Source: Pseudonocardia sp. 73-21
Lineage (GTDB): Bacteria > Actinomycetota > Actinomycetes > Mycobacteriales > Pseudonocardiaceae
Assembly (NCBI RefSeq): GCF_001899645.1
Contig: NZ_MKVV01000047.1
Coordinates: 51,091 to 115,090 of the forward strand
Length of the DNA stretch: 64,000 bases
Direction of reading: 5' to 3'
Shown: positions 24,978-32,984 of the stretch, one piece after another
Position numbering within the stretch: position 1 is the first letter of the stretch
How the letters are laid out: each line of letters begins with the position of its first letter
Program-made: the position numbers and the translations under genes
The notes under the pieces: generated by a model
What the model saw: only the letters and a program-made list of their open reading frames with translations
What the model was told of the DNA's origin: nothing
Database searches by the model: none

Positions 24978-25062
24978 GCCTCTGCGCTCCTGGTGCGCCG
25001 GGGCGGTGTGTCCGCCCGATGGGAGAAGACTGCCGCGCGGCGGGCCGGAGGGTAATGATCGC

Positions 25063-25077
25063 GGGGACCAGGTCCCC
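25063..25077. promoter_or_regulatory. Palindromic operator candidate upstream of the exopolysaccharide operon
   Basis: GGGGACC-A-GGTCCCC is a perfect 15-base palindrome about 86 bases upstream of the stalk-protein start. On the reverse strand TACCCT follows it at about -10 distance, so a bound regulator would occlude the promoter. It resembles but does not have the four-base spacing of the DosR-box candidates further along. Confidence 0.45.
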
Positions 25078-25117
25078 ACCCCACGTGTGACAGGCCTTCC
25101 TACCCATCAGGCAAGGG

Positions 25118-26638
25118 TCATCCGACGAGCCTCTCCTTGATCTCGGTCTTGAGCACCTTGCCCACCGTGGAGCGGGGCAGATCGGGCCAGATCTCGATCT
25201 GCTTCGGGGTCTTGACGCTGCCGATGCGCTCCTTGACGAACGCGGTGATGGCCGCGGGATCGGCCTCGACGCCCGGCTGCGGCTGGACGACCGCCACCAC
25301 CCGCTCGCCCCACTTGTCGTCGGGCAGGCCGACCACGCCGCAGTCGCGGACGGCGGGGTGGGCCATCAGCGCCTGCTCGACCTCGGCCGAGTACACGTTG
25401 AAGCCGCCGGTGATGATCATGTCCTTGGCGCGGTCGACGATGAACAGGAAGCCGTCCCCGTCGAGGTAGCCGATGTCGCCGGTGTGGTGCCACCCGTGCG
25501 CCGACGCCTCCGCGGTGGCCTCGGGGTTCTTGTAGTACCCGGCCATCACCAGCGAGCTGCGGACGACGATCTCGCCGCGTTCGCCCTGATCCAGCAGCCG
25601 CCCGTCACCACCCATGATGCCGACGGTGACCAGCGGCCCCGGCCGGCCCGCCGACGCGAGCCGGTGGGTCGCCACCGTGCCGTCGGCGTCGAAGTGGTCG
25701 CGCGGGGCCATCATCGACACCATCATCGGCGCCTCGGACTGCCCGAACAGCTGCGCCATCACGGGACCGATGTCGGTGAGCGCCTGCTCCAGGCGGGCGG
25801 GCGACATGGGCGCGGCGCCGTACCAGAAGCACTGCAGCGACGAGAGGTCCGTGGCCGCGAGCTTCTCGTGCGCCAGCAGCATGTAGATCACCGTGGGCGG
25901 CAGGAACGTGTGCGTGACGCTGCGGCGCGGGACGATCTCCAGGAACCCCTCCAGGTCGGGCCCGGCCATCACCACGATCTGCCCGCCGAGCGCCATCACG
26001 GGGAAGCACAGCACCCCGGCGGCGTGGGTGAGCGGGGCCATGGCGAGGTAGACCGGGCGCCCCTCGAAGGGGTACCCCATGAGCGTCAGGGCCGTCATCG
26101 TCTCGATGTTGCGGTCGGTGAGCTGCACGCCCTTGGGACGGCCGGTGGTGCCGCCGGTTCCGACGATCATGACCGTGTCGTCGACCGGGGTCGGGTCGAA
26201 CTCCGCGCCGTCGGCCAGCCACGCGTCCATGCCGTCGTCGATGCAGACGAACGTGCGGACCTGCGGGAGCTGCGACCGCATCTGCTCCACCAGCGCGGCG
26301 TACGGGGTGCGGTAGAACAGGCACACGCAGTCGAAGAGGTCGAGCAGCTCCGCGTTCTCGCCCGCGGTGTTGCGCGGGTTGATCGGGCACCACACCGCGC
26401 CGCGGCGCGCGATGCCGAACACCGTGGCGAACGCGAGGGGGTCGTTGCCGGACAGGATGCCGACCTTGTCGCCGGCCGCGACGCCCGAACGCGCGAGCGC
26501 CCGGGCGACGGACCAGCTGTGGTCGACCACGTCGCCGTAGGTGAGGGTGACGTCGTCCGCCCCGGACATCGATGCGGTGAGACAGGGGGCGTCGCGGCCG
26601 AGCGACGCCCCCTTGTCCAGGTAGTCGGTGAGGGTCAC
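25118..26638 (-). CDS. Acyl-CoA synthetase (AMP-binding, class I adenylate-forming)
   Basis: A 506-residue ligase that would activate a carboxylic acid to its CoA thioester via an acyl-AMP. The P-loop-like A3 motif is GTGGTTGRPKGVQLT, A5 is FGQSEAPMM (a divergent YGxTE), A7 is HHTGDIGYLDGDGF, A8 RAKDMIITGGFNVYSAEVE and the catalytic Lys is in LPRSTVGKVLKTE. It is closest in style to medium/long-chain fatty or steroid-side-chain acid CoA ligases. GTG 26638 overlaps the SDR stop (GTGA), so the two enzymes are translationally coupled. Substrate unknown. Confidence 0.87.
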   Translation of the reverse strand: MTLTDYLDKGASLGRDAPCLTASMSGADDVTLTYGDVVDHSWSVARALARSGVAAGDKVGILSGNDPLAFATVFGIARRGAVWCPINPRNTAGENAELLDLFDCVCLFYRTPYAALVEQMRSQLPQVRTFVCIDDGMDAWLADGAEFDPTPVDDTVMIVGTGGTTGRPKGVQLTDRNIETMTALTLMGYPFEGRPVYLAMAPLTHAAGVLCFPVMALGGQIVVMAGPDLEGFLEIVPRRSVTHTFLPPTVIYMLLAHEKLAATDLSSLQCFWYGAAPMSPARLEQALTDIGPVMAQLFGQSEAPMMVSMMAPRDHFDADGTVATHRLASAGRPGPLVTVGIMGGDGRLLDQGERGEIVVRSSLVMAGYYKNPEATAEASAHGWHHTGDIGYLDGDGFLFIVDRAKDMIITGGFNVYSAEVEQALMAHPAVRDCGVVGLPDDKWGERVVAVVQPQPGVEADPAAITAFVKERIGSVKTPKQIEIWPDLPRSTVGKVLKTEIKERLVG

Positions 26639-27420
26639 ATGCCCATTCCGCCGTCGACCGGCAGCCCGATGCCGTTGACGAAGCGGGACTGGTCGGAGGC
26701 GAGGAAGACCACGGCGTCGGCGATGTCGGAGACCTCGCCCAGCCGGCCGGACGGGGTGAGCCCGATGACCGCACCGACGGCGGCGTCGGGGCTCTCGAAC
26801 AGGCCCAGCGCGGAGGTCTCGACGGCGAGCTTGACGCCCATGTCGGTGGCCACCAGGCCCGGGTAGATGCAGTTGACGCGCACGCCGTAGCCGAGCCGGC
26901 CCGACTCCGCGGCCGCGATGCGGGTGATGCGGTCGACGGCGGACTTGGTGCCTGAGTAGCCCGCGATGCCGGGGAAGGCGATGGTGGCGGCCACCGAGGA
27001 GATGTTGATGACCGTGCCGCCCTGGCCTGCGGCGCCGTCGGGCTTCATCGCGCGGAAGGCGTGCTTGATGCCCAGCGTGGTGCCCAGGATGTTGACGTCG
27101 AGCATCGTGCGCAGCTCGTCGGCGTCGGTGTCGATGATCAGCGAGGTGACCTCGATGCCGGCGTTGTTGACGACGATGTCGAGCCCGCCGAACTCCGCGA
27201 CGGTGTGCGCGACCGCGGCCTCCCAGTCGGCGTCGCTGGTGATGTCGAGCGAGACGAAGCCCGCGCCCTCGAGACCTGCGGCCGTCTGCTCCCCGACGTC
27301 CTTGAGCACGTCCGCGATCATCACGCGGGCCCCGGCTGCGGTGAGCGCCTCCGCCATGCCGGCCCCCAACCCGCGGGCTCCTCCGGTGACGAGCGCCCGA
27401 CGTCCGTTCAGTTGAGTCAT
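26635..27420 (-). CDS. Short-chain dehydrogenase/reductase
   Basis: A 261-residue classical SDR. Cofactor motif TGGARGLGAG near residue 13, NNAG at about 90, and catalytic Ser (INISSVA), Tyr and Lys (GYSGTKSA) are present; Asp at the end of beta-2 (IADVLKD) favours NAD(H). It probably oxidises or reduces a hydroxyacyl or steroid-like substrate handled with the coupled acyl-CoA synthetase. The ATG at 27420 has AGAGG upstream. The promoter TTGACA (27487-27482) with TACCTT after 18 bases faces it, and is overlapped by a palindrome next to the divergent TetR gene. Confidence 0.88.
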   Translation of the reverse strand: MTQLNGRRALVTGGARGLGAGMAEALTAAGARVMIADVLKDVGEQTAAGLEGAGFVSLDITSDADWEAAVAHTVAEFGGLDIVVNNAGIEVTSLIIDTDADELRTMLDVNILGTTLGIKHAFRAMKPDGAAGQGGTVINISSVAATIAFPGIAGYSGTKSAVDRITRIAAAESGRLGYGVRVNCIYPGLVATDMGVKLAVETSALGLFESPDAAVGAVIGLTPSGRLGEVSDIADAVVFLASDQSRFVNGIGLPVDGGMGM

Positions 27421-27482
27421 CCGAGGTCCTCTCGCGATCTCCAGTGATCCGGACCACAAGGTAGGGCGGATTCTGGACGACT

Positions 27483-27496
27483 GTCAAGATTTTGAC
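27483..27496. promoter_or_regulatory. TetR operator candidate between SDR operon and tetR
   Basis: GTCAA-GATT-TTGAC is an inverted repeat. Its left arm forms part of the TTGACA -35 box of the reverse-strand SDR/CoA-ligase promoter and it lies just upstream of the TACCCT (27504-27509) of the divergent tetR, so a single dimer could repress both. Confidence 0.55.
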
Positions 27497-27517
27497 GTTC
27501 GGCTACCCTGGGTCGCG

Positions 27518-28189
27518 ATGGCCACCGCAGGGAAGGTCGACCGACCCCAGGTCGACAGGGTCGACAGGGTCGACAGGGTCGACAGGGTCGACAGGGTCGA
27601 CAAGGTCGAGGAGCGCCGCCGCGAGCTCGCGGACGCGGCGCTCCAGACGCTGTCCGCCCTCGGTTACGCGCGCACCAGCCTGCGCGAGATCGCCCAGAAC
27701 TCGGCGTTCTCCCACGGCGTCCTGCACTACTACTTCCGCGACAAGGTCGACCTGATCACCTACTGCGTGCGGCGGTACAAGGCGGTCTGCGTGCAGCGCT
27801 ACGACCAGATCGTGGCCACCGCCCGCACCCCCGAGGGTCTCGCGCAGGGTTTCGCCGACGGGCTCGTGGCCACCCTCGTCGCCGACGCGCACATGCACCG
27901 GCTCTGGTACGACCTGCGCTCGCAGGCGCTGTTCGAGGACTCGTTCCGCGCGGACGTGCTGGAGATCGACTCCACGCTGGAGCGGATGATCTGGCGGATC
28001 GTCAGCCGGTACGCCGAGCTCACCGGCTCGCCGGTGCTCACCGGCGAGTCGATGACCTACGCGATGTTCGACGGGCTGTTCCAGCAGGCCCTGCTGCGGC
28101 ACCTGGCCGGCCAGGAGGGTGCGGAGGTGCACCTGCACGCGAGCGTGCGCCGGCTGATCGACCAGGTGGTGCCGGCTACTTCCCGTTGA
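27518..28189 (+). CDS. TetR family regulator with N-terminal VDR repeats
   Basis: A 223-residue TetR protein. Residues about 12-29 are six V-D-R/K units encoded by perfect 9-base repeats, before the helix-turn-helix (RRRELADAALQTLSALGYARTSLREIAQNSAFSHGVLHYYF region). The ligand domain carries YDLRSQALFEDSFRADV, as in the actinobacterial TetR_C group often linked to lipid or steroid-type genes. ATG follows TACCCT by eight bases. It is divergent from the SDR/acyl-CoA synthetase operon, its probable target. The charged N-terminal repeat extension is unusual for the family and may vary in length. Confidence 0.85.
   Translation: MATAGKVDRPQVDRVDRVDRVDRVDRVDKVEERRRELADAALQTLSALGYARTSLREIAQNSAFSHGVLHYYFRDKVDLITYCVRRYKAVCVQRYDQIVATARTPEGLAQGFADGLVATLVADAHMHRLWYDLRSQALFEDSFRADVLEIDSTLERMIWRIVSRYAELTGSPVLTGESMTYAMFDGLFQQALLRHLAGQEGAEVHLHASVRRLIDQVVPATSR
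27551..27604 (+). repeat. Six tandem 9-base units GTCGACAGG
   Basis: Five perfect GTCGACAGG copies and a sixth GTCGACAAG run without interruption, encoding VDR x5 and VDK in the TetR N-terminus. Each unit contains the palindrome GTCGAC. Perfect repeats of this kind are prone to slippage and would change protein length without a frameshift. Confidence 0.9.
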
Positions 28190-28304
28190 TCAGGCTGGTG
28201 CCGGCCGGGCCGCCGTCCTTCTTGCCCTTCTTGATGGCGCGCTTCTCCTTGAGGGACTTCCCGGACTTCTTGGTGGCTGTCTGGCGCGGAGACTTGTCGG
28301 TCAT
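28176..28304 (-). CDS. Small lysine-rich protein
   Basis: A 42-residue very basic protein (MTDKSPRQTATKKSGKSLKEKRAIKKGK...). GGAG lies five bases before the ATG. Similar small MTDKSPRQ...SLKEKRA proteins are conserved in actinobacteria without assigned function; the composition suggests nucleic-acid binding. It overlaps the convergent tetR 3' end by 14 bases. Confidence 0.75.
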   Translation of the reverse strand: MTDKSPRQTATKKSGKSLKEKRAIKKGKKDGGPAGTSLINGK

Positions 28305-28359
28305 GACGCTCCTGGCGGGGGTGCGGGACGAGGTGCCCCGGACGGCCGTGGAAGTGACC

Positions 28360-28815
28360 CTACGCCGTCGAGTGGTAGGCGTGGTGCGCGTCATGGGCCA
28401 GCAGGAACGCGCCCTGCGCCACGATTCCCGCGCTCGCCCCGGCCGCGGCACCGCTGCCGCGGCGCCATCGCCACAGCGCCAGCCCGCCCACGACGTACCC
28501 GGCGTCGAGACCCACGTTGACCAGCAGGATCCGCCGCAGCCTCCGGCCCTCCACCCGCAGCTCGGCCGGCTCGTAGGGGTCGGCGAGCCGCGCCATCCGG
28601 CGTTTGCGCAGCCGTTCGGCCACCACCACGATGGCGAGGTCCATCGCGCCCCAGCCCGCGTTCTGCATCCCGAACGCCCGCCGCCACGGGTCGTGCCGGA
28701 ACCGGCCGGCGAACCCCAGCCCGCCCACGACACCGGCCGCGCCCCAGACGGCGGTGGTCCGGGCGAGCGCCACCTCCCGAGCCCAGGGATCCCCTTCGGT
28801 CACACCTCGCAGCAT
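28360..28815 (-). CDS. Membrane protein of unknown function
   Basis: A 151-residue protein with about four hydrophobic segments (TTAVWGAAGVVGGLGFAG, GAMDLAIVVVAE, ILLVNVGLDAGYVVGGLALW, GIVAQGAFLLAHDAHHAYH). The DLAIVVVAERLRKRRMARL cytosolic loop and His-rich C-terminus are seen in a family of actinobacterial/Bacteroidetes membrane proteins (DUF6992-like). No function is known. The start lies four bases from a large inverted repeat upstream. Confidence 0.7.
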   Translation of the reverse strand: MLRGVTEGDPWAREVALARTTAVWGAAGVVGGLGFAGRFRHDPWRRAFGMQNAGWGAMDLAIVVVAERLRKRRMARLADPYEPAELRVEGRRLRRILLVNVGLDAGYVVGGLALWRWRRGSGAAAGASAGIVAQGAFLLAHDAHHAYHSTA

Positions 28816-28818
28816 GCC

Positions 28819-28894
28819 CCACGGCGGTGATCACGGCACGGCGGTCGCCCGTGGAGATCACCGGACGACATCGGCGCCTTGATCACCGCCGTGG
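28819..28894. repeat. 76-base inverted-repeat element (REP-like)
   Basis: CCACGGCGGTGATCA (28819-28833) is perfectly inverted as TGATCACCGCCGTGG (28880-28894), enclosing 46 bases that contain further GGAGATCACCGG homology. It fills half of the 158-base gap between the membrane protein and tetR genes. Confidence 0.6.
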
Positions 28895-28906
28895 AGGCAG
28901 AACCTG

Positions 28907-28944
28907 TTGCAGCGCACGGCCGCGTGGTCGTGCCGGAGCTGCAA
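28907..28944. terminator. Hairpin upstream of the next gene's 3' end
   Basis: TTGCAGC (28907-28913) pairs with GCTGCAA (28938-28944), with inner GCACG/CGTGC pairs and a four-base bulge. It lies downstream of the reverse-strand TetR gene, where it could terminate the P450-ferredoxin-TetR transcript. Confidence 0.35.
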
Positions 28945-28972
28945 CCCCCGTTGAGCAGCACGACCTGGACGG

Positions 28973-29554
28973 TCACACCGCGTCCGACGGCGGCGGCAGG
29001 AGGCCGGGCGCGGGGCGCAGGCCGTCGATCAGGAGGGCGAGGTAGCGGCGGCGGTCGGCGCCCCCGGGATCCCGGTCGTCCGCGGTGGCCAGGGCCATCA
29101 CCACCACCGCCGCGAGGTCGCGGGCCCGCAGCTCCGGCCGCACCACCCCCGCGTCCAGGGCGCGGCGCAGCAGCCGGTCGAGCCAGCTCAGGTAGCTCTC
29201 GACCATGTCGACGTCGATGGCGCCGGCCTCGTGGGCCACGGCGAGCACCGTGCGGTGCGACGCCACGGACTCGACGAGCGCCTCGAGCGTGGCCACGAGC
29301 TCCCGCCAGGGCTCGTCGTGGCCGATGGCCGTGGCGGGCTGGATCTCCGTGGCCACCACGTGCTCCAGCACCGCGCGGACGAGCTGGTCGCGGTTGCGGA
29401 AGCGCCGGTAGAGGGTGGCCACGCCGACACCGGCGCGGCGCGCGACCTCGTCGAGCGCCACGCCGGCACCCAGCTCCTCGAACGCCTCCGCCGCGGCCAC
29501 CACGATGCGGTCGTGGTTGCGCGCGGCGTCGGCGCGCATCACCCGGGCCGTCAC
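28973..29554 (-). CDS. TetR family transcriptional regulator
   Basis: A 193-residue regulator. Helix-turn-helix region RIVVAAAEAFEELGAGVALDEVARRAGVGVATLYRRF is canonical; the ligand-binding domain contains VESYLSWLDRLLRRALDAGVVRPELRARDLA, common in the actinobacterial SBP/TetR-C group. Start GTG 29554 follows TAGCTT (29567-29562, overlapping the ferredoxin stop codon) and seven bases, so it may be expressed leaderlessly from a promoter inside the ferredoxin end; ATG 29539 is an alternative. It is downstream of the P450 and ferredoxin genes and likely regulates them. Confidence 0.85.
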   Translation of the reverse strand: MTARVMRADAARNHDRIVVAAAEAFEELGAGVALDEVARRAGVGVATLYRRFRNRDQLVRAVLEHVVATEIQPATAIGHDEPWRELVATLEALVESVASHRTVLAVAHEAGAIDVDMVESYLSWLDRLLRRALDAGVVRPELRARDLAAVVVMALATADDRDPGGADRRRYLALLIDGLRPAPGLLPPPSDAV

Positions 29555-29564
29555 GGCGTAGAAG

Positions 29565-29756
29565 CTAGTCGACGATCCTGAGGGCACTGGACGGGCAGAG
29601 CGACACGGCCTCGCGGGCGAGGTCGGCGTCGGCACCCTCGGGGTCCTCCACCAGCACCACGACGATGCCGTCGTCGTCCTGGTCGAAGACGGTATCGGAC
29701 GTGCCGACGCACAGCCCGGCCCCGATGCACACGTCGCGATCGGCCACGATCTTCAT
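29565..29756 (-). CDS. 3Fe-4S type ferredoxin
   Basis: A 63-residue electron carrier of the type paired with actinobacterial P450s. Ligand cysteines are Cys10 and Cys16 (DVCIGAGLC) and the C-terminal Cys in SLCPSSAL; the position of the fourth ligand of a 4Fe cluster is not Cys, consistent with a [3Fe-4S] cluster. It begins 13 bases after the P450 stop and probably is its redox partner; a separate NAD(P)H-ferredoxin reductase must be elsewhere. Confidence 0.9.
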   Translation of the reverse strand: MKIVADRDVCIGAGLCVGTSDTVFDQDDDGIVVVLVEDPEGADADLAREAVSLCPSSALRIVD

Positions 29757-29769
29757 GTCACTCCTCGGC

Positions 29770-31011
29770 TCACCAGGTGACGGGCAGCGAGTGCAGCCCG
29801 TAGATGAAGTGGTACGCCCGGAACGGGATCTCGTCGAACGGGAGCGCCGACGCCAGGTCCGGGAAGCGCTTCAGCAGCGCCGGGAACGCGATCCGCATCT
29901 CCATGCGGGCCAGCGGCGCGCCGAGGCAGTGGTGCACGCCGTGCCCGAACGCGATGTGCCCCATCGAGCCCCGCCTGACGTCGAGCGTGTCGGGGTCGTC
30001 GATGAACGACGGGTCCCGGTTCGCCGACGGCAGTGCGCAGAGGACCAGCTCGCCCTTCGGGATGTGCTGCCCGGCGATCTCGACGTCCTGCGTGGTGGTG
30101 CGCGCGACGCCGGTGTGCACGATCGACAGCCACCGCATCAGCTCCTCGACGGCCGGCACGATCGCGTCGGGGTCGTCGCGGACGAGGGCGAGCTGGTCGG
30201 GGTGCCGCAGCAGGGCGAGCGTGCCCAGCCCCAGCATGTTGGACGTGGTCTCGTGCCCGGCCACCAGCAGCAGCGACGCGAGGCCGGCGAGCTCGTCGTC
30301 GGTGATCTCCGCAGCGCCGTCCTGCGCCTCCGCGGTAGAGAGTCCGTCGGCGCCGTGCTCGCGCACCAGCATGCCGAGCATGTCCTCGCCCGGATCCGCC
30401 TTCGCGCCCGCGACCAGCTTCTCCATGTACGCGCGCCCCTCGCGCTGAAGCGCGATCCGCTCCGGCATGGGGATCGAGAGGTCCAGCTGGCGTGCGGTGC
30501 GGTGCTGGAACTCGTCGCGGTCGGCGTAGGGCACGCCGAGCAGCTCGCAGATCACCAGCGACGGGATCGGCAGCGCGAACGACGGCACGAGGTCGGCCGG
30601 GCTGCCGGCGGCCTCCATGGCGTCGAGGTGCTGATCGACGATCTCCACGATCCGCGGCTCGAGACGCCGCATCCGCCGGACGGTGAACTCCGGCGTGAGG
30701 AACCGGCGCAGCCGCGTGTGGTCGGGCGGGTCGGTGGCCAGCATCTGCCCGGCCAGCGCCTTGCGCTTCTCCTCGGCGGAGCGCGGGTCGTCGGGCAGGG
30801 AGAACGCGAGCTGCGAGGCGTTGCTGAAGCGCGTGGCGTCGGCGAGGACGTCGCGCACGTCGTCGTGGCGGGCGACCAGCCAGGCCGGCATCCCGAACGT
30901 CGACGTGACGCGGCGGACCCCCTCGGACTCGCGGACCTCGGCCAGCTCCGCCACCGGGTCGAAGTGGTCGCGGCGCATGTGGAGCGGCAGCTCGGGTGGT
31001 GCCTGTGTCAT
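29770..31011 (-). CDS. Cytochrome P450 monooxygenase
   Basis: A 413-residue class I soluble P450. The I-helix has LLVAGHETTSNM, the ExxR motif is EELMR, and the heme-binding loop FGHGVHHCLGAPLARME carries the thiolate cysteine. DPPDHTRLRR and the overall sequence are typical of CYP105/107-type bacterial hydroxylases. It is followed by its ferredoxin and a TetR gene. The substrate cannot be assigned, although such trios often act on exogenous hydrophobic compounds. The ATG at 31011 has GGGAC-like pairing upstream. Confidence 0.92.
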   Translation of the reverse strand: MTQAPPELPLHMRRDHFDPVAELAEVRESEGVRRVTSTFGMPAWLVARHDDVRDVLADATRFSNASQLAFSLPDDPRSAEEKRKALAGQMLATDPPDHTRLRRFLTPEFTVRRMRRLEPRIVEIVDQHLDAMEAAGSPADLVPSFALPIPSLVICELLGVPYADRDEFQHRTARQLDLSIPMPERIALQREGRAYMEKLVAGAKADPGEDMLGMLVREHGADGLSTAEAQDGAAEITDDELAGLASLLLVAGHETTSNMLGLGTLALLRHPDQLALVRDDPDAIVPAVEELMRWLSIVHTGVARTTTQDVEIAGQHIPKGELVLCALPSANRDPSFIDDPDTLDVRRGSMGHIAFGHGVHHCLGAPLARMEMRIAFPALLKRFPDLASALPFDEIPFRAYHFIYGLHSLPVTW

Positions 31012-31078
31012 GGATGTCCCTTCCCCGACGGATGACGACGCGCCCGACGCTACCACCGAAGCGATAGTGCGCTCTCAG

Positions 31079-31804
31079 TTACGACGAAGCGGACGAACCG
31101 CGCAGGTGCTCGTCGAAGAAGCGCAGGATGCGCGTCCACGCGTCCTCCGACGACGGCCCGTGGTACCCGAGACCGGCCACGCGCATGAGCACCGACAGCG
31201 GCCCGACGTTGAGCCGGTTCATGAACGAGTGCCCGGCGTCGGGGTACTCCTTGACGTCGTGCACCACGCCGGCCTCGGTCAGCGCCGTCTCCAGCTTCGC
31301 GGCGGCCCCCCTCAAGCCGCGGTCCTTGGCGCCGTAGCTGGCCACGACCGGGCACGCGCCGCGCAGCACCGTGGCGGCATCCTTGGGGACCAGGCCGTAG
31401 TTCGGGGCGGACGCGTCGAACTCGCGCGTGGCCGCGACCAGCGCGAACCCGCCGCCCATGCAGAACCCGATGATGCCGACCTTGCCGGTGCAGTCGGGCC
31501 GGGCCGCGAGCCAGCTGCGGACGGCCTCGATGTCGTCGAACGCCGGGCCCTTGCCGGCCGCCATCGCCGACATCGTCGACCGCAGGCAGCGCAGCGCCCC
31601 GCCCGCGGTGAACATGTCGGGGGCGACGGCGAGGTAGCCGGCGGCGGCGAGCCGCTCGGCCTGCACGCGGGTGTCGTCGTCGAGGCCGAACGCCTCGTGG
31701 ATGACGACGACGCCGGGCCACGGGCCCTCGCCGACCGGCGGGACGGCGAGGTGCGCCTTCAGGGACGGTGCCGTGGCGGCACCGGGAACGGAGATGGCGG
31801 GCAC
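31079..31804 (-). CDS. Dienelactone hydrolase family alpha/beta hydrolase
   Basis: A 241-residue hydrolase. The nucleophile motif is GFCMGGG (Cys instead of Ser, as in true dienelactone hydrolases), with Asp and His supplied later ([14 protein letters not shown]). [23 protein letters not shown] is the conserved N-terminal region. It hydrolyses an ester or lactone in the cytosol; the specific substrate is unknown. GTG 31804 has GGAGG seven bases upstream. It precedes the P450 gene in the same direction, 67 bases away. Confidence 0.87.
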   Translation of the reverse strand: MPAISVPGAATAPSLKAHLAVPPVGEGPWPGVVVIHEAFGLDDDTRVQAERLAAAGYLAVAPDMFTAGGALRCLRSTMSAMAAGKGPAFDDIEAVRSWLAARPDCTGKVGIIGFCMGGGFALVAATREFDASAPNYGLVPKDAATVLRGACPVVASYGAKDRGLRGAAAKLETALTEAGVVHDVKEYPDAGHSFMNRLNVGPLSVLMRVAGLGYHGPSSEDAWTRILRFFDEHLRGSSASS

Positions 31805-31879
31805 GGGGATCCTCCAGGGGGAACGGGTGATCGTGAGTCTGCCGTCCGGCCGCTCCGGGCGCAGGAGCACCATGGGGGA

Positions 31880-32656
31880 ATGGGCAAGTGGGTGGCCGGG
31901 GTGCTCGCGTTCGCCGTCGTCGGGGCGCTCGTGGTCGCCGTGGTGGTGCTGCGGCCGTTCTCGTCGCCGGGCTGCGCCACGGCCGCCGCCGGTTCGGCCG
32001 ACATGACGGTCGAGCAGGCCGACAACGCCGCCACCATCGCCGGCGTCGGCATCGCTCAGGGCATGCCCGACCACGCCGTCACCGTCGCGCTGGCCACGGC
32101 ACTGCAGGAGTCGGGGCTGCGGAACCTCACCGGCGGCGACCGTGACTCCGCGGGTCTGTTCCAGCAGCGCCCCAGCCAGGGCTGGGGAACGTACGCGCAG
32201 GTCACCGACCCCGTCCACGCCGCCACCGCGTTCTACGCCAAGCTCCGCTCCGAGCCCGACTGGCCCTCGTTGAGCGTGACCGAGGCGGCTCAGCTCGTGC
32301 AGCGCTCGGCCGCTCCCGAGGCCTACGCGAGGTGGGAACCACGGGCCCGGTCCATGGCTGCCGCCCTGACCGGCGAGTTCCCCGCCGCCCTGACCTGCCA
32401 CGACCTGACGCTCACCGTCCCCGGCGCGGACGTCGCCACGCTGGCGGGCCAGGAGCTGGGCACCACCCGGCTCAGCGGCGCCCAGCCCCGGACCCGGGGC
32501 TGGGCCTACGCCACCTGGCTCGTGGCGCACGCCGCCCGCCTGGGCCTCGACCAGGTCGACTACGACGGCCGCACCTGGACCGCGTCGTCGGGCGCGTGGA
32601 CCACCACCGGGCCGACGGACGGCGTGCTGGCCCTGCACCGCGCCACCGCGCCCTGA
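31880..32656 (+). CDS. Membrane-anchored secreted protein with lysozyme-like fold motif
   Basis: A 258-residue protein with an N-terminal TM/signal anchor ([20 protein letters not shown]) and an extracytoplasmic domain containing [31 protein letters not shown]. The E-S-G-L and [12 protein letters not shown] motifs resemble transglycosylase/resuscitation-type domains, though databases often mislabel this family as heavy-metal transporters. It may act on peptidoglycan, in keeping with the NlpC/P60 gene that follows. Biochemical activity is not established for the family. Confidence 0.7.
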   Translation: MGKWVAGVLAFAVVGALVVAVVVLRPFSSPGCATAAAGSADMTVEQADNAATIAGVGIAQGMPDHAVTVALATALQESGLRNLTGGDRDSAGLFQQRPSQGWGTYAQVTDPVHAATAFYAKLRSEPDWPSLSVTEAAQLVQRSAAPEAYARWEPRARSMAAALTGEFPAALTCHDLTLTVPGADVATLAGQELGTTRLSGAQPRTRGWAYATWLVAHAARLGLDQVDYDGRTWTASSGAWTTTGPTDGVLALHRATAP

Positions 32657-32700
32657 GCGGAGGGCTCGCCCCTCCCCCGCCGTGAGGGTCCGGACGCCGG

Positions 32701-32865
32701 GAACGGCTGGAGGACCAGCTCGCCGGGCACCCACGTCAGCACGCAGCGCTCGCCGTGGCCGGGCTCGTCCGGGAGACCTACCTCGTCGGGCCGCGCGACA
32801 CCCCGGACGCCGACGAGTGGCGCACCCGGATCGGGTGGCCGGTCTTCCGGACCTCCGCCTCGTGA
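32701..32865 (+). pseudogene. C-terminal remnant of a GyrI-like effector-binding domain
   Basis: The frame from 32701 to TGA 32863-32865 encodes [20 protein letters not shown], then [15 protein letters not shown] and [12 protein letters not shown]. The VRETYLVGP...EWRTRIxWPV ending is that of GyrI-like/MerR- or AraC-linked effector domains. No start codon or upstream domain is present, so only the last ~54 codons remain. This explains part of the 490-base gap between the two wall-protein genes. Confidence 0.5.
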
Positions 32866-32984
32866 CCGGGGGTCGGAATACTCTGTTCGCCGTAGCCGTG
32901 GGGCCGTTCGTGGCGCCGAGCCGTCCGGTCGTCGCACACCGTGGCGGAAGTTGCCCGCAGGCGATCACGGAATGGTTACGGTCT

